A DNA stretch of 64,000 nt from positions 62,001-126,000 of the forward strand of contig JAALGY010000061.1 of assembly GCA_032358165.1 (NCBI GenBank), written 5' to 3'. Below the pieces are notes generated by a model. The model searched no databases. It worked only from the letters and a program-made list of their open reading frames with translations, and had not been told where the DNA came from. Made by a program: the position numbers and the translations under genes. This document shows, piece by piece, positions 44,740-57,400 of the stretch; positions within the stretch are counted from its first letter, which is position 1; every line of letters starts with the position of its first letter. The stretch comes from Diplosphaera chodatii (lineage: Eukaryota; Chlorophyta; Trebouxiophyceae; Prasiolales; Stichococcaceae).

Positions 44740-47700
44740 TCATTTTGACTGCCTGTACTGCCTGTACCCTCTGAGGAAGCGGTCAATGGGGTCCCTGAGC
44801 TCTGCCTCGCCTTCCGTGATAGACAGCCCGTTCAAGCTCGACATGCTCTGTGGCAGCTGCTGCAGCCGCCAGCAGTCGCTGATGTTCAGGCTGGCCAGCT
44901 GAGTGAGGCCGGCAATGCTGCCGGGCAGCTCCTGCAGCTTCACGCAGGCACTGATGTCCAGGGACTGCAAGCTGGAGAGGCTGCCGATGCTGTGCGGCAG
45001 CTGCTTCAGGCTGCTGCATTGGCTGGCGTTCAACGTTGCCAGCCGACGCAGGCTGCCGAAGCTGTCTGGCAGCTGCTCCAGCGTGCTGCACCCGCTGATG
45101 TCAAGCGCCTCCAACCTGGACAGGCGGCCGATGCTGGGCGGCAGCTGCTGCAGCGCCACGCACCTCGAGGCATCCAGCCCCACCAGGCTGTGGAGTCTGC
45201 AGAGGCTGTCCGGCAGGTGCTGCAGCGCCAGGCACAAGCTGATGTCCAGCGTCTCCAAGCTTGAGAGGCGACCGAGGCTGGGTGGGAGCTGCCGAAGCTG
45301 TGTGCACGTGCTGACATCCAATTCCAGCAGCCTAGACAGGCTGCCAATGCTGTCCGGCAGCCGCTGGAGCGCCTTGCTGTGGCTGATGCCCAGCACCCGC
45401 AAGCTGGGCAGGCTGCCAATGCTGTCTGGCAGCTGCCGCAGCGCTGTGCAGCCACTGACGCTGAGGACGTCCAAGCTGGCCAGGCTGCCAATGCCGTCGG
45501 GCAGCTGCTGCAGTGCTGTGCACCAGGTGCAATACAGCGCTTCCAAGCTGGGCAGGCTGCCAATGCTGTCAGGCAGCTGCCGCAGTGCCGTGCAGCGCTC
45601 GATGTTCAGCCACCGCAAGCTGCGCAGGCTGCCAATGCTGTCGGGCAGCTGCCGCAACGTCGTGCAGCGCTCGATGTTCAGCCACTGCAAGCTGGGCAGG
45701 CCGCCGATGCCCTCTGGCAGCTGCTGCAGCGCGCCGCAGGCGGTCAGTTCGAGGTGCCGGAGGCGACCGAGGCGTGTGGCGCTGTCAGGCAGCTGCGCCA
45801 GGCTGCTGCAGTCGCACAGCAGCAGCGACTCCAGGTGCTCCAGGCTGCCGATGCTGGCCGGCAGGCGGCGCAGCTGCCGGTCCGACAGCCTCAGGTGCCG
45901 CAGCCCGCTGCACGCCGAGATGTCGTCCGGCAGGTCGTACTGGTAGGCGCTGTCGCCGCACGCGTCCAGCACCCGCAGCTGGGCGCCGAAGGACCACTGC
46001 TGCGGCGCCGCCGCCAGGCGCAGGTACAGCAGCTTTGACGGCCCCGGGTTCGGGCCGGAGGCGGCGGCCGCGCCACGCGCGTGCGTTGCCGGGAAGTGCG
46101 GCAGGTCCACGGCCGCCAGCTGGCACCGCGGGTGCCGGGCCAGCAGCTCGCCGATGCTCCAGGGCTGCATGCCTGAGGCCCCCCGCGGCCCGCAACGCAC
46201 CCGGGACGCCTGCGCCCCGAATTCCTCTCCCTGCAAGGCTGCACTCTCACAGTCCCGCCTGTGCGTCTGGTAGTTGCGCACGCAGAGTAGTGGTGCAGGT
46301 GGCGCGGGCAGGCACCTGCGGCAGGGCCTCATCGCAGGCGATGTCGTGGAGGGTCCAGTCCGATGGCTGCAGACCCTTTGCGACTGTGTCCAGGCCCATC
46401 TCGACCAGGCAGTCGTGAACATCGATGCTGCAGCCACAGAACCCTTGCATAAGCATGCGACTGATGGGACAACAGCACGGCTCGATGCAGCAGTGCAGCG
46501 GCATCTTCGCAGGGCATACACTTCACAAGTCTCACAGATCCGCGGTGATGGTGACGAGGGAGTTGCTCCACAGCACGGCGAGCATCTGCGCGGCCTTGAA
46601 CTGCAGCTATTCGGGGCCGACGGGCGCCTTGCGCCCCGGCATGCGGGGCCGCTGCACCAGGGCCGCCCAGGTTGCGAGCAGGTGCTCCCGCGGCTGTCCC
46701 CGCAGCATGATGGCAGCATCCAGGAACATGCGCCTGCCAGCACGTGCAACCAGCTATGCACGTCGGATGCACGGCATAAGAGGTACAGAGTGCATGCCGT
46801 GTCAGGGTGTCAAGGCGACTACGGTTTGTTATCTTCATTCAATGCAAGCAAGTTGCCAAATGCTGGCTCTCCTTGAGTGAGGTCACCTGTGATCATCGTC
46901 CGGCAGCCGGTTGTAACTCCACCGCAGCAGGGCCAGCATGTTTCGAGACTGGGCAGGTCCACTCTCCGTGCGGCGGCAAAAGCTGTTGGGTGCTGCCAGA
47001 AGATCCCGAAGGTCATCCTGCACCGTGTCCGCATCAAGATGAGCACCCACAGACTCGATCTCACACACACTGCTTGTTCGCTTCCTGTTGAGGCAGCAGG
47101 TCATGCGCGTAGCAGCTCTGAAAGCGCAGCCGGCGGACACCGCTTGCCTCGCAAGCAGAGGCGGCGCGGCCCCGCAGCGAGCTGCCCACCACCTCGAGCG
47201 CCAGCGGCAGGCCGTCGCAGATGTGCAATGCCAGGCGCACAGTTTCCTGCTCCGCCGGCCCGAGGGAGCCTGCTGCGGTGATTGCGTACGCGTGCCAGCA
47301 CAGCAGCCGCCGCGCCGCCGCATCGTCCAGCGTGTGCACCGGCGCCCGGATGCAGGCGCCGCCCTCGGCGGGCAGCACGCTGCTGTCGCGTGCGGTCAGC
47401 AGCACGCGGCTGCCGGCTGGCAGCGCGTGGGCGCACAGGAGTGCGTCCCGCTGGTCGGCCGTCCACACGTCGTCGATCAGCAGCAGCAGCGCGCCGCCCT
47501 GCCGCACACACTGCTCGAGCTGCTGCTGCTGCTGGCCGCTGCTCAAGGCCGCCGGCAGGGAGGTCGGCCCCGTGAGCTTGTCCAGCAGCAGCCGCTGCAG
47601 CGCCGCGGGCACCCCATCCTGGCCCACGTCCATGCAGATGTGGTGTCTGAACTGCAGGCGGCCGCTGCTGCTGAGCTGGTTGAAGAGCTCGTTGGCCAGT

Positions 47701-48797
47701 GTTGTTTTGCCGATGCCGCCCATGCCGTGCAGGCCGAGCACGTGCACGGCACTTGGCTGGTCGGGCTGCAGCAGCCCCAACATCGCCTGCAGACAGAGGA
47801 ATAAGGTCTACGGAGGCGACATGGCTGCATGCTGTGTTGCTCACGCTAACATTGCGACTGGTGCGGCTGCAGAGGCGCTTGTTCTGGGGACGCAGCACCA
47901 TACGCCGTACCTCTGCACGCGCAGCAAGGTCGACTGCGTAATCAGGTGTCTTCAAGCGGGGGCGCTCCAGATCCCACAGCACCCTTTGAACAATGGCGTC
48001 CACATGTACCACGTCCAGCCTGCAACAGCTGATTGCCCTCACTTGCCGATGACCATGTGCAACACATCAACAACAGCTGCCAGTCACGTGCTCTCCTGCA
48101 CACATGCATGGAAACACCTCTCGCTGCCGCTCGAGATGTGGTCATGCAACCACAACGTCAGAGCTGCTGCAGGCAAGTACGCCCACCACACAACCAGAAA
48201 CCTGCTAGGGATGCTTACTTTCCGTGCGAGTCCAGGCGGTCGCCTGTCCGCCTGCAGGCAGCTGCCAGATCCTCGCCAGCTTGTTGTGCCGCCGCCCTGT
48301 CGGCTGCAGGAGCCGCTGCAATCTGACTGGCCATCTGCTGCTGCAGGGCAACGATGTCGCTGGTGTTGTGGAACACCGGCAGCAGCAATGGCGGCTGGCT
48401 CTTACCACGCTGCACTGCGCAGGGCTGGCCCGGCGTCGGCAGCCGTGCTGCTGCTGTGACTGCGTCTGCATCCCCGTCACAGGTGCCCCCGGCGAACTTC
48501 TGCTGCAGCGGGGGGTGAGGCGCCTGTGGGTGCAGCGCCCAGTGCAGCTCCGCCATGCAGTAGGGGCTGCGGAGGAAGTCGGGCGTCAGCACCGCCACGA
48601 CGATGGCGCAGCTGCGCAGCGCTGCCTCCATCTCAGCATCCGCAGCCTCGCCCAGCTGCAGGCTGGTCTCATCCAGGAAGGCGCTGACGCCGTGGCGCCC
48701 CAGCTCCCGATGCAGCCACGCCGCGAAGCTGCTCTTCTGCTGCCCGGCGTGGCTGATGAACACATCGTACGTCCTGCCGGTGGGTGCACTGCTCTGC
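44740..48797 (-). CDS. TIR-NB-ARC-LRR protein TNL3 (in-frame TAG in NB-ARC)
   Basis: Exons 48797-48219 (TIR), 48019-47911 (linker), 47786 to about 47060 (NB-ARC, 3' boundary uncertain), 47017-46887, 46733-46536, 46427-46316 (112 bp, as in TNL1 and TNL4) and 46230-44740 (LRR, 497 codons). TIR: YDVFISHAG and Glu of YCMAELHWALHP. NB-ARC: P-loop GMGGIGKTT, Walker B LLLLIDDVWTADQR, CDGLPLALEVVG; VHDCLVEMG at the MHD position. Fifteen LRRs, then a basic tail RGYRQYRQSK. In exon 46733-46536 the codon at 46607-46609 is TAG, with coding similarity on both sides. A 57-base GT-AG stretch around it could be spliced out in frame, otherwise the protein is truncated before the LRRs. It is head-to-head with the intact membrane-EP gene. 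Confidence 0.85.
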
Positions 48798-49617
48798 CTG
48801 CGAGGCCGGCAGTGCGAAGTGCTGTAGAGGCATCTCAAGCAAGGTTTGCTACTTGTCAAGTTGGGTGCGCAGTTCAGCTTTGCTGCCTCTGACGCAAGCG
48901 GAGTGAGCACCGCCACCCACCTGGCATCCGCTGCCGTCGCATGACCCCTGAGCTTGCTCCTTTGTGTCAACGCATGGCGACCAATTGCCAGCCTGCATGA
49001 TGACGGCAACGATCGCCTGGAGTTGAGCCCACAGCCTACTGCAGCGGGATACGGCACCACTTGTCGCAAGCCTTGCCTGCAGGGCTGGAGGAATAGTCTT
49101 TGCTGGTTGCGCCATCGCACTGGGTCCACATCATTAGCCAGACCCGCTGCAATTACTCGCGAATAATGCGTACCGATCAGGTCACACCGCGATATCAAAC
49201 CACACACAGCTGATGGCTGTCGAATGACATGTTGAGTCGCATGCTGCATTTTCAGGTGTGGCTGTTGCCAAGATCCCAAAGCCAAAAAGTTTCTTGCTAC
49301 CAAGTGCAATAACGGGTCATCGGTGCATGTGAGCGCCTGAGCTCTGAGTGCTTGAAAGTCCCAGATTGCAACTCCAACGCTGCGCCCAGCACATCCGTCC
49401 AGTCTATCATGTCATCTTGTCATGCCAGCACGTGATGAGATGTGCCAAGCTGTGAACGACAAAGCCTTTGCAGACCCCATAGTGAACCACAGGCGCGCGC
49501 AATGATTGATCTCAAGTCATTGTGCTGGTCGTTCATAAGCCCGCCGGTCAGCTCTACCTCCGAGCTGCTGCCGGCGAGAGCGTTCCAGCAGACTGATCGA
49601 CGTTCAGCAATGACACA
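48798..49617. promoter_or_regulatory. Divergent region between TNL3 and the membrane-EP gene
   Basis: About 0.8 kb between the TIR exon of TNL3 and the ATG at 49618. It should contain both promoters and the missing first exon of TNL3. No specific element is recognised. Confidence 0.45.
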
Positions 49618-50703
49618 ATGAGCCAAGAACTGACTCTCGCTATCGTCGCCATCATCGTATCTGTGGTTGCGCTCCTGGCATCGGTGGCACAGTTCCTGAT
49701 CTCCCGGTGGGATCTGCTCGCCAGCGCGGCGGAACATCGCCTGCAGGCGCTTGAGAAGAGCTATGCGGAGGTGGCGCAGCCCGCCATGGCGCAGGTGGGG
49801 GTCTGTGTGACAGCAGAGCAGTCGCGACACGTGACTTTCTCCTGCACATGCATGCGTGGTGCGAGCAAACTATTGCCGCTGAGTGCTTGCTGCTGACTGT
49901 CGGTGATCACACAATGGCATGTCCCGTGCGGCAGCTGGATGCCATCAAGATGATGTACCAGGGCGATGCGCTGTGGACGGCGCTGCAGTTCCGGCCGCCC
50001 GCCGGCGCCAACATGACGCCGCTGGAGGAGCAACAGCTCCGCGCTGCGCAGATGGACCTGCTGCTCGCCGAGCAGCGGGCCCGAAACGCGGTCAAGGGGT
50101 TCTGGGACGACACGTTGCGCGCCATGCAGCAGGTGATCCGCACCGCTGTGCGGCATGCATGCTGTGCAGACGAGTTGCCTGCTGTGTGACGATCCGAGCA
50201 TCCAGCATCGCTACTTCACTCGACATCCGCTACGAAAACCAGGGCATGCGTTGGCACGCGAGCCCTCTGAACGTCCGTGTCTTGATCTCGCCACTGCTTG
50301 TCACCAGGGCAAGCTGCCGCGAGCGTTCGGCGAAACGTCTGATGACCACATCCATTTCGCCTCCAGCCGCTGGATGTACCGCGCCAACAACTTCCGGGAA
50401 CTGGCGGAGCCCTTTGACATCGCCAACTACTACCGACTGGAGCTGGACCGCTCCTCGGGACACTATCTAGAGGGCAATAGGCCGAGCACCTACGAGAAGC
50501 TGGAGCGCATGTGGCGGCAAGACTGTGACACCAGGATCCCGCGCCCAGCGACAATGATCTCGTCGGTCGCTTGGGCTGACGCGATGTCGACGGTTCGCGG
50601 CGCGCCAGAGTCTGCAGCAATGCCCAACAAGGCAGTGCAGCGGCTGCCACCGCCGGACCTGCCGCCTGGCCGCACACTGCCGCTGGTGCACACAGCACTG
50701 TGA
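49618..50703 (+). CDS. Membrane-anchored protein with EDS1-type EP-like module
   Basis: Exons 49618-49794, 49935-50132 and 50308-50703 join in phase 0 to exactly 256 residues. Residues 7-28 form one hydrophobic helix (LAIVAIIVSVVALLASVAQF), then a charged helix (AAEHRLQALEKSYAEV). Exon 2 is helical (EEQQLRAAQMDLLLAEQRAR) and ends VKGFWDDTLRAMQQ. Exon 3 starts GKLPRAFGET and carries the key block FRELAEPFDIANYYRLEL, then HYLEGNRPSTYEKLERMW. The same order of motifs and the same phase-0 intron before the LP-x-x-F element occur in the TIR gene at 61261. The motif resembles the EPLDIA signature of the EP domain of plant EDS1/PAD4/SAG101, from memory. No lipase-like domain is present. A role as partner or sensor of TIR signalling is inference. 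Confidence 0.75.
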
Positions 50704-53700
50704 AGGGGGCAGACGTTGAACCACGCATTTTGGTGACTCCCTGCTACTTCGGTGTCACAACAGAGACACCCTCACTTTCCAATTGTATATTTGTTGTCAT
50801 GGTGCGAAGTGTCCACTGGGAGTGCGCGCAACAACATGGGAAGTCTGGTTCAAGCGCTGCAGTGTTGTAATGGGGTGCATGGCAGCATTAGCATGTCAAT
50901 TGAAATGCATACTGATTTTGTGTACTGGAGCACTTGTGAAAGATGTAGCTTTGTACACATGCCATGCAGTGTACAGTGCTCAGTTGCTCCGAATGTGACG
51001 GAACATGGATTTAGCTGCCAACATACAGCACAGTGCCCCGCCAGGATAGTTCCGCTGGCAACGAACATGAGGAACCCACCACCATGCCAACTTTCTGCGG
51101 ATCCTGATGTCTCACATGTCCAGCTCTTTAGGAAACTACAGGTGACTATACCTTCATCAAGGCTTACGGTGTATCGGCCCAAAGCATGCGGCCGACAGGC
51201 GACTGAAAGGTTGCACTGTTTGTGCAACTGGCTCTGCTGGCGTCCAGCTGCTGTACTGTGTCCCAAAATGCTGGTAGTGCGCCTACCTGTGGCATTGACA
51301 GCGCCATGCTGCACTGGCATCATTCACTGAACGCCACTACAGACGTGATGTTGCTGATGGTGCATCGGCTGCTGCGGTGCTAAGGGCAGGCATTCCTGGA
51401 GAATGCCCGCCTGCTTTTGCTTGACTACCTACGCCGCACTCGGTGGCCAGCAGCTGCTTGTCCTCGTGCTGTCTGCTGCAATTCAAAGTGACAGCAAGGC
51501 CATCAGTAAATCACCATGTGCGCCATCGATGTTGCTGGAACGCCGCCGGCAAGTCTAACTTGGCAGAGTCATGGTGCGCAGTCCATGCAAGCTTGCGTCT
51601 CGAGCTGAGGAAGGGCTGCAGGCGGGGTGTGCAGTGTGCGGACGTCAGGGGCGTGCAGCGCCGTACCTGCTGCAGCCGACCAACCGTTGGCAGCGTTGCT
51701 GTGCTGGGATGCAGCAGCTGGCGCCGGCAGGGCAGGAGACCACCTGCGCTCGAAGCAGGGCAGCAATGGGGCGACGTGCCGTTCACAAACAAGCAGTGCA
51801 TCTACAAGATGCTCCATGCTCGCCTTGCAGAGCTGCAGCTGCAAAGCAGCTTGGCGCCGGCAAGGACAGACCCGTGCCTGGCATAGTAGATTTAGGGCTG
51901 ATAGGGGCTCACGGTGCGCGACACCGCTAGCCCATGCCGCAGCTCCCAGCCGCTGGTTGGAGCAGCACGCGGCCGCAGCACATGCCCTGGCGCCCGCCCA
52001 CGGCCCCCAGCCACTGCAGGGCCAGTGCCTGCTCAGCCGTGGAAACCGCATGCAGCCTCGAAAGCGATAGTGAGTGACTGCCGCAGGGTTGGGGGTCCAG
52101 GACCACCTGGTCTCAGTGGCCCGCACTCTGCAGAGGGCTGACCAAGCAATGACATGAGCACCACTGCTCAGCTCCTCAGCATATAATGCGTCATCAGGCA
52201 CAGTGTAGCAGGTCACACTGCCGGTGGCACGAGCACCTGCAGCATGCAGGCGCCCGCTGATGCTGTCAGCCTGCAGGCTGTATGCCGCAGCTGCTGCCGT
52301 ATCACAGCCTGCTGCATCGCTCATGAGCTGCAGCGCTGAGTCCGGAATAAAGAGCAACAGGGTTGCAGGGGATGTTCTCTGCAGGGCCACTGACTTCAAC
52401 CTCCAGCAGCCGGCTGTCTGGCAGCCGCAGCAGCACATATGTCATTGGGTGACTCAGCGGCATCCGGCTGTGGCACTGAGTGTCACTGACGCTGCAAATG
52501 GCGGTGTGCGCCGATGCTGTTGCGGCTGCATCCAGACCTTCGACGGAGTCGCCAGCCGCCGTTATCTTGGCAGCCAGTTCTGCAATACCCTGGATCTTTC
52601 CTCTTTCCTGCCACTGCAGCCAGGGTGCTGCCTGTATTATTATTAAGTATCTATAGTAGTCAACAGCATGTGTTCTCTGTCACTTCACAGGAACAATCAT
52701 GTCACCTGGCAACGTGCTTCAGGCAGTGCCTCACCTAGAGCAACAGCTACTGCGGCTGCAATAGCCGCCTGCGCCATGCAGGTACATCCCACCGCCAGCT
52801 GCCCCGCTTGCTGTGCGGTCAGCGTACTGCAGGGCGGAACGCAGGCTGATCAGGAATCATGCAAGAGAAAGGGCTCCACTGCTTTCGCAGGGTTTGACTC
52901 CCCTTTCTTCCCGGATGCTCCATGTGCATCACGACCAGTGCTGTGCGTCATGCCCCAGAGGGCGCCCAGAGGTAGTTGCAGGCAATCTGGGTTGCGCACT
53001 GTGGACACACACTGCAGCACAGCCAGCCTGGCCAGACTGGCCAAGGTTTTGTAGCAGCGCAGCTGCAGCAGCCTCACCTGCCGCCATGACATCGGCCAGC
53101 CACCAGAAGTGCGCAGGTGGGCGACTGCGCCAAGGGGTTGCGCTGCAGCAGGAACTCCAACGGGCCCAGCGTCCCTGTGAACATGCTGCTGCGCATGACT
53201 TCAGCAGCTGGCGCAGCGGCGATCTGGGCTGCCACCTGATGTACGGAGGTGAATGGACCAATACGCCATTGAACAACATGGCGACCGGGTGCAGGCCCTT
53301 CGGACTGCAGCTAACATTCTGGCTGCAGCTGCGCCGCAGCTCCGCCATGTGCAACAGGTACGGAGGATGTGATTGAGCACGGCAGGATGCATCATCACAC
53401 ATCACACATAAATTACCTGGACTCAGCACCATGGCAAGGCCCAACAGGACTGCAGCCCATCACCATAAGCTGCTGCCACCGCTGCGCTCCACGGTCATGT
53501 CGGAGCTTGCTGTGATCTGCATTTGCAGGGTCACACCAAGTTTGGCATGCTGCCCAACGATTTGAAATGGTTGGTGATGGCTCGTCATTCAGGGAGGGGT
53601 CCAGCACCGAGAGCGGGACAGAAGTAAAAGTTGCACACCATGCTGGCGGTCAATTGCGGCCGCTGATTGCGCACGATTTGCTTCACGGGTGCACGGGTGC

Positions 53701-54428
53701 ACACTGGGCATGCGCTGCTGGTGCACTTCAGGTGGTGCTTCAGCAGCTCACGTGTTCCAGTGCACCTGCCACAACGGACACAGCCACACAGGTCAGGTGT
53801 AGCAATGCATCGTGTTCACAGATAACCCAGGAGTTGCTCACCAATGCCCATACAACAGGGCACAACAGGAAAGTGATAGGTGGCAGCCTTGCAGAATGTA
53901 GTGCTAGTAGCCAACGCACCTCGGGTAAGGACACGGCATCTCAGAGCATATGGTGAGGTGGCGCCACAGCTGCCTTGCGATCATACACGACCGCCCATAT
54001 TGGCAGCGGTGCATGGGTGCCTGACACTTGGCGCAATGCGGCAGAAGGAGGAGCCACCTGGAATTCATGCACCGCAAGCATGAGAGGTTGGGCAGATGAG
54101 CAGCTCATTGCATCTGACCGGCAGCTCGGACAGACACAGCAACACCAGTATACATGCCAGCGTCAGGACGCGCGTGGCAACCCGTGCAGCTCACAGCGAC
54201 AGCTTGACAGCAGGCCACACCTCCGCTGCTTTTTGACATACGGTAACTTCTCCGTCAACTCATCAGAGGGTTCGTCTGAGGCGCTGGAAGGGGCTCCTAG
54301 AGTAGGGCCGCCAGGTACGCCCCCTGCTACAACCAGTGACATGTCACCACGCGTAAAATAATGATGCCAAGCATGTGGATTTCCCTGGACATCAATGCAT
54401 CTTAGAGCCTGTGGAGCACTTGCAACAG
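50704..54428. other. Long stretch without an assigned gene
   Basis: 50.7-51.4 kb is AT-richer and carries only the poly(A) signal at 50866. From 51.5 to 53.5 kb several minus-strand frames have protein-like patches, e.g. LLRLPDSRLLEVEVSGPAEN near 52430-52370, YSLQADSISGRLHAAGA, and FTGTLGPLEFLLQRNPLAQ near 53180. I could not chain them into a gene or match them to a family. 53.5-54.4 kb shows nothing clear. It occupies the place downstream of TNL4 that genes A and B occupy downstream of TNL1. Confidence 0.4.
50866..50870 (+). terminator. TGTAA polyadenylation signal (membrane-EP gene)
   Basis: TGTAA 163 bases after the stop of the membrane-EP gene is a plausible chlorophyte poly(A) signal. 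Confidence 0.5.
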
Positions 54429-57400
54429 TCAGCACCACTCACCTCTACTGCGGTCCGCATCACATGGCAACGGACGCGCCGTTGCTGTCTCTGCGGGACG
54501 CGCAACCTGGCAAGGCTGCTGACACTGCTCGGCAGGCACAGCAGCGCCGTGCGGCGGTGGAAAGTGCGTCTCCGAGCTGACAAGGTTGCTCATGCTGTCC
54601 GGCAGCTGCTGCAGCGCCTTGCAGCCGTTGTGACCCAGCCACACCAGGTTCGACAGGCTGCCAAGGCTGTCTGGCAGCTGCTGCAGCGCTTCGCAATCGC
54701 TCACATCCAGCCTCTCCAACCTGGCCAGGCTGCCCATGCTATCCGGCAGATGCTGCAGCTTCCAGCAGCAGCTGATGTCCAGCGTCTTCAAGCTACAAAG
54801 GCGGCCGATGCTGTCCGGCAGCTGCTGCAGTTCATGACAGCAGCTGAGATCCAACAGTTCCATGCTGGAGAGGCTGCCGATGCTGTCTGGCAGCTGCTGC
54901 AGCTGCCAACACCATCTCAGCTGCACCAGCTTCAGTGTGGTCAAGCTGCCAAGGCCCTCTGGCAGCTTGCGCAGGCTGTTGCACTCGGTCAGGTCCAAGT
55001 GCTGCAGGCGTTGCAGGCAGGTGATGCTGCTCGGCAGCTCTGCCAGCCTGCGGGAACCGCTCAGCAGCAATGCCTCCAGGCTGATGAGGCTGCCAATACT
55101 GGCAGGCAGGCAGCGTAGCTCCGAGCCACACATCTTCAGGTGCCGCAGCGCGCTGCAGGCCGCAATACTGTCTGGCAGCTCGCACATGCCACGACCGGAC
55201 ACTTCCAGCACCAGCAGCTCCCCACCAAATGCCCAGTGGTGCGGCGCCACTGGCGACCGCAGGTACAGCAGCTCTGGTGGCAAGTCAACACGAGTCGAGC
55301 TGGCGGGGCTTAAGGCCCGTCCTGAACTCTCTGCCAAATCATGCGGCAGGTCCAGAGCTGCCAGCTGGCAGCGCTGATGGCTGGTCAACAGCTGGGTGAT
55401 AGTCCAAGCTGGCGCGTGTGCGGCGCCTGCGGGCCCGCACAGCAGTCGCGGTGCCTGAGCTTGCAAGCTGCCGGCCTGCACACGTACAAGCACATGTCCT
55501 CTTCACAGCTCGACATACTCTGTTCACAGTTCGATTTGGTTTACAGCGGCCTTGGTTAGCAAAACACGGCACGGTCATCCTTGCGCACAGCAGCATCGCA
55601 GCACACGAACCTGCGGCAGCCTGGTCGTTGGAGACAACCTGCTGAGAGACCAGTCAGTAGCATGGCTCAGGCCCTTGCCCACCGCCCGCGCCATCTCCAC
55701 CATGCAATCGTGCACCTGGACCCTGCACTCGTGCAGCCGTGTGCTCAAGTGCACATGCATACCTGCGGTCAGAGTGTGGCTAGCCGCAAGCAAACCCAGA
55801 AACACATGTGTTGCCATGCCGGACCAGGAGGTGAGCACCTGCTGTAGATGGCATCGTCCGGAGCGCTGCGGCAGGTGACGAGTGTGGCGGCTGCGCAGAC
55901 GTTCCACAGCTCCTCAGCTTCGTCCCGCCAATGCGCTGGGGTGGGGGGCTGCTGCAGGCCATCATCATCCTGCTGCTGCAGGATCCTAGCCCAGACCAGC
56001 AGCAGGTGCTCTTTCGGGTGGCCACGCATGATGAGCGCGGCATCCAGGAAAAGTTGCCTGCACAAAGCAAAGCACTTGTGCATGGGTTGGGCAGTCAGTA
56101 CATGTTATTACCTGAAGCGCCGACGTCAGCACTGCAAGAGAGCTGCCTGCTGCTGCTGATGAAGCACCGACACGAAGCATTGCTCTAATCCATGTCCCCA
56201 TGAAAGACTCGTCGGCTGCACCTGTGGTTGTCTGTTGGCAGCTGGCTCCAGCTTCTCTGCAAGATCGTCAGCATATCCAGAGCGCCCCCAGCGGCACCGT
56301 AGCGCCCAACATCAGGGCCAGGCGTTGCCAACAGCTTCCTGATGCTGTCCTGCACACCATGAAACTGGTTGCATTGCTGCAGCAGAGTGTGTGCAAACAG
56401 TTTGGCAGTCAGCGTGCACGCACGCCAGCTGCTGCAGGTCAGACTGCCTCACCTCAGCTGCTTGAGGCGAGCGGCTGCGCATCCCGGCGCCCACCACCTG
56501 GAGCGCCAGCGGCAAGCCGCCGCACACGTCAAGCGCCCGCGCGACAGCCGCAGCGTACTCCGGAGGCGCAAACTGTGCGGCAAATGCGTGGTGGCACAGC
56601 AGCTGCGCTGCCTCGCTGCGCTCCAGCTCCTCAACGGCGCGCAGCAGACAGCCGCCGCCATCGGGGTGCAGCTTGCTGCCGTCGCGCCCTGTGACGATGA
56701 CGCGGCTGCCGTCTGACAGGGCGTCGAGGCACAGCAGTGTGTCACGCTGCCCTGTCTCCCAGATGTCGTCCAGCACCAGCAGCAGTGGACCGGCGTGGGA
56801 CGTGCATCGCTCGAGCTGCTGCTGCAGTGGCACTGTGACGCCAACATGTGACATGGGGCTGCCTGTCAGTAGCTGGAGCAGCTCCTGCTGTTTGTCCACC
56901 AGGGTCACACCCTGCCCGACTTCCAGGAAGATGCGGGTGCTGAAGCAGCAGCTGCCACTGCTGAGGCGGCTGAAGAGCTCCTTGGCCAAAGTCGTCTTGC
57001 CAATGCCGCCCATGCCATGCAGGCTGAGCACGAGCACACCGCCGGGCTGGTCAGGCTGCAGCAGCGCGAGCAGCGCCTGCAAAGGTAACAAATGAGTTTG
57101 TGGACTTCGTTTGCGGACTTGGCTGCTGAACTTTCATACATACAGCTGGTTGCCCAGTGTGCCTGGCATTTGCACATGCCTTGCTGGCACTGCACCCAGG
57201 GAGATTGAGATGCATTGCAGGCAAGCGTGGCCGGTCATCACAATGCACCTGCACGCGACTGTCCAGATCCACAGCGTATGTGGGCGCCTCAAAGGCTGGT
57301 CGGTCCAGGCGTCGCAGCACCTCCGCCACGATGGCATCGACGTGAACATCGTCTAGCCTGCGGAATGTGTCAACTTACTGTTGGTGAAGGAAGCACAGTG

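Noticed and set aside
44903..45946. Long plus-strand frame with repeats of the form LPMLSGSC
   Set aside because: Exact antisense of the TNL3 LRR repeats; the same pattern occurs opposite TNL1 and TNL2.
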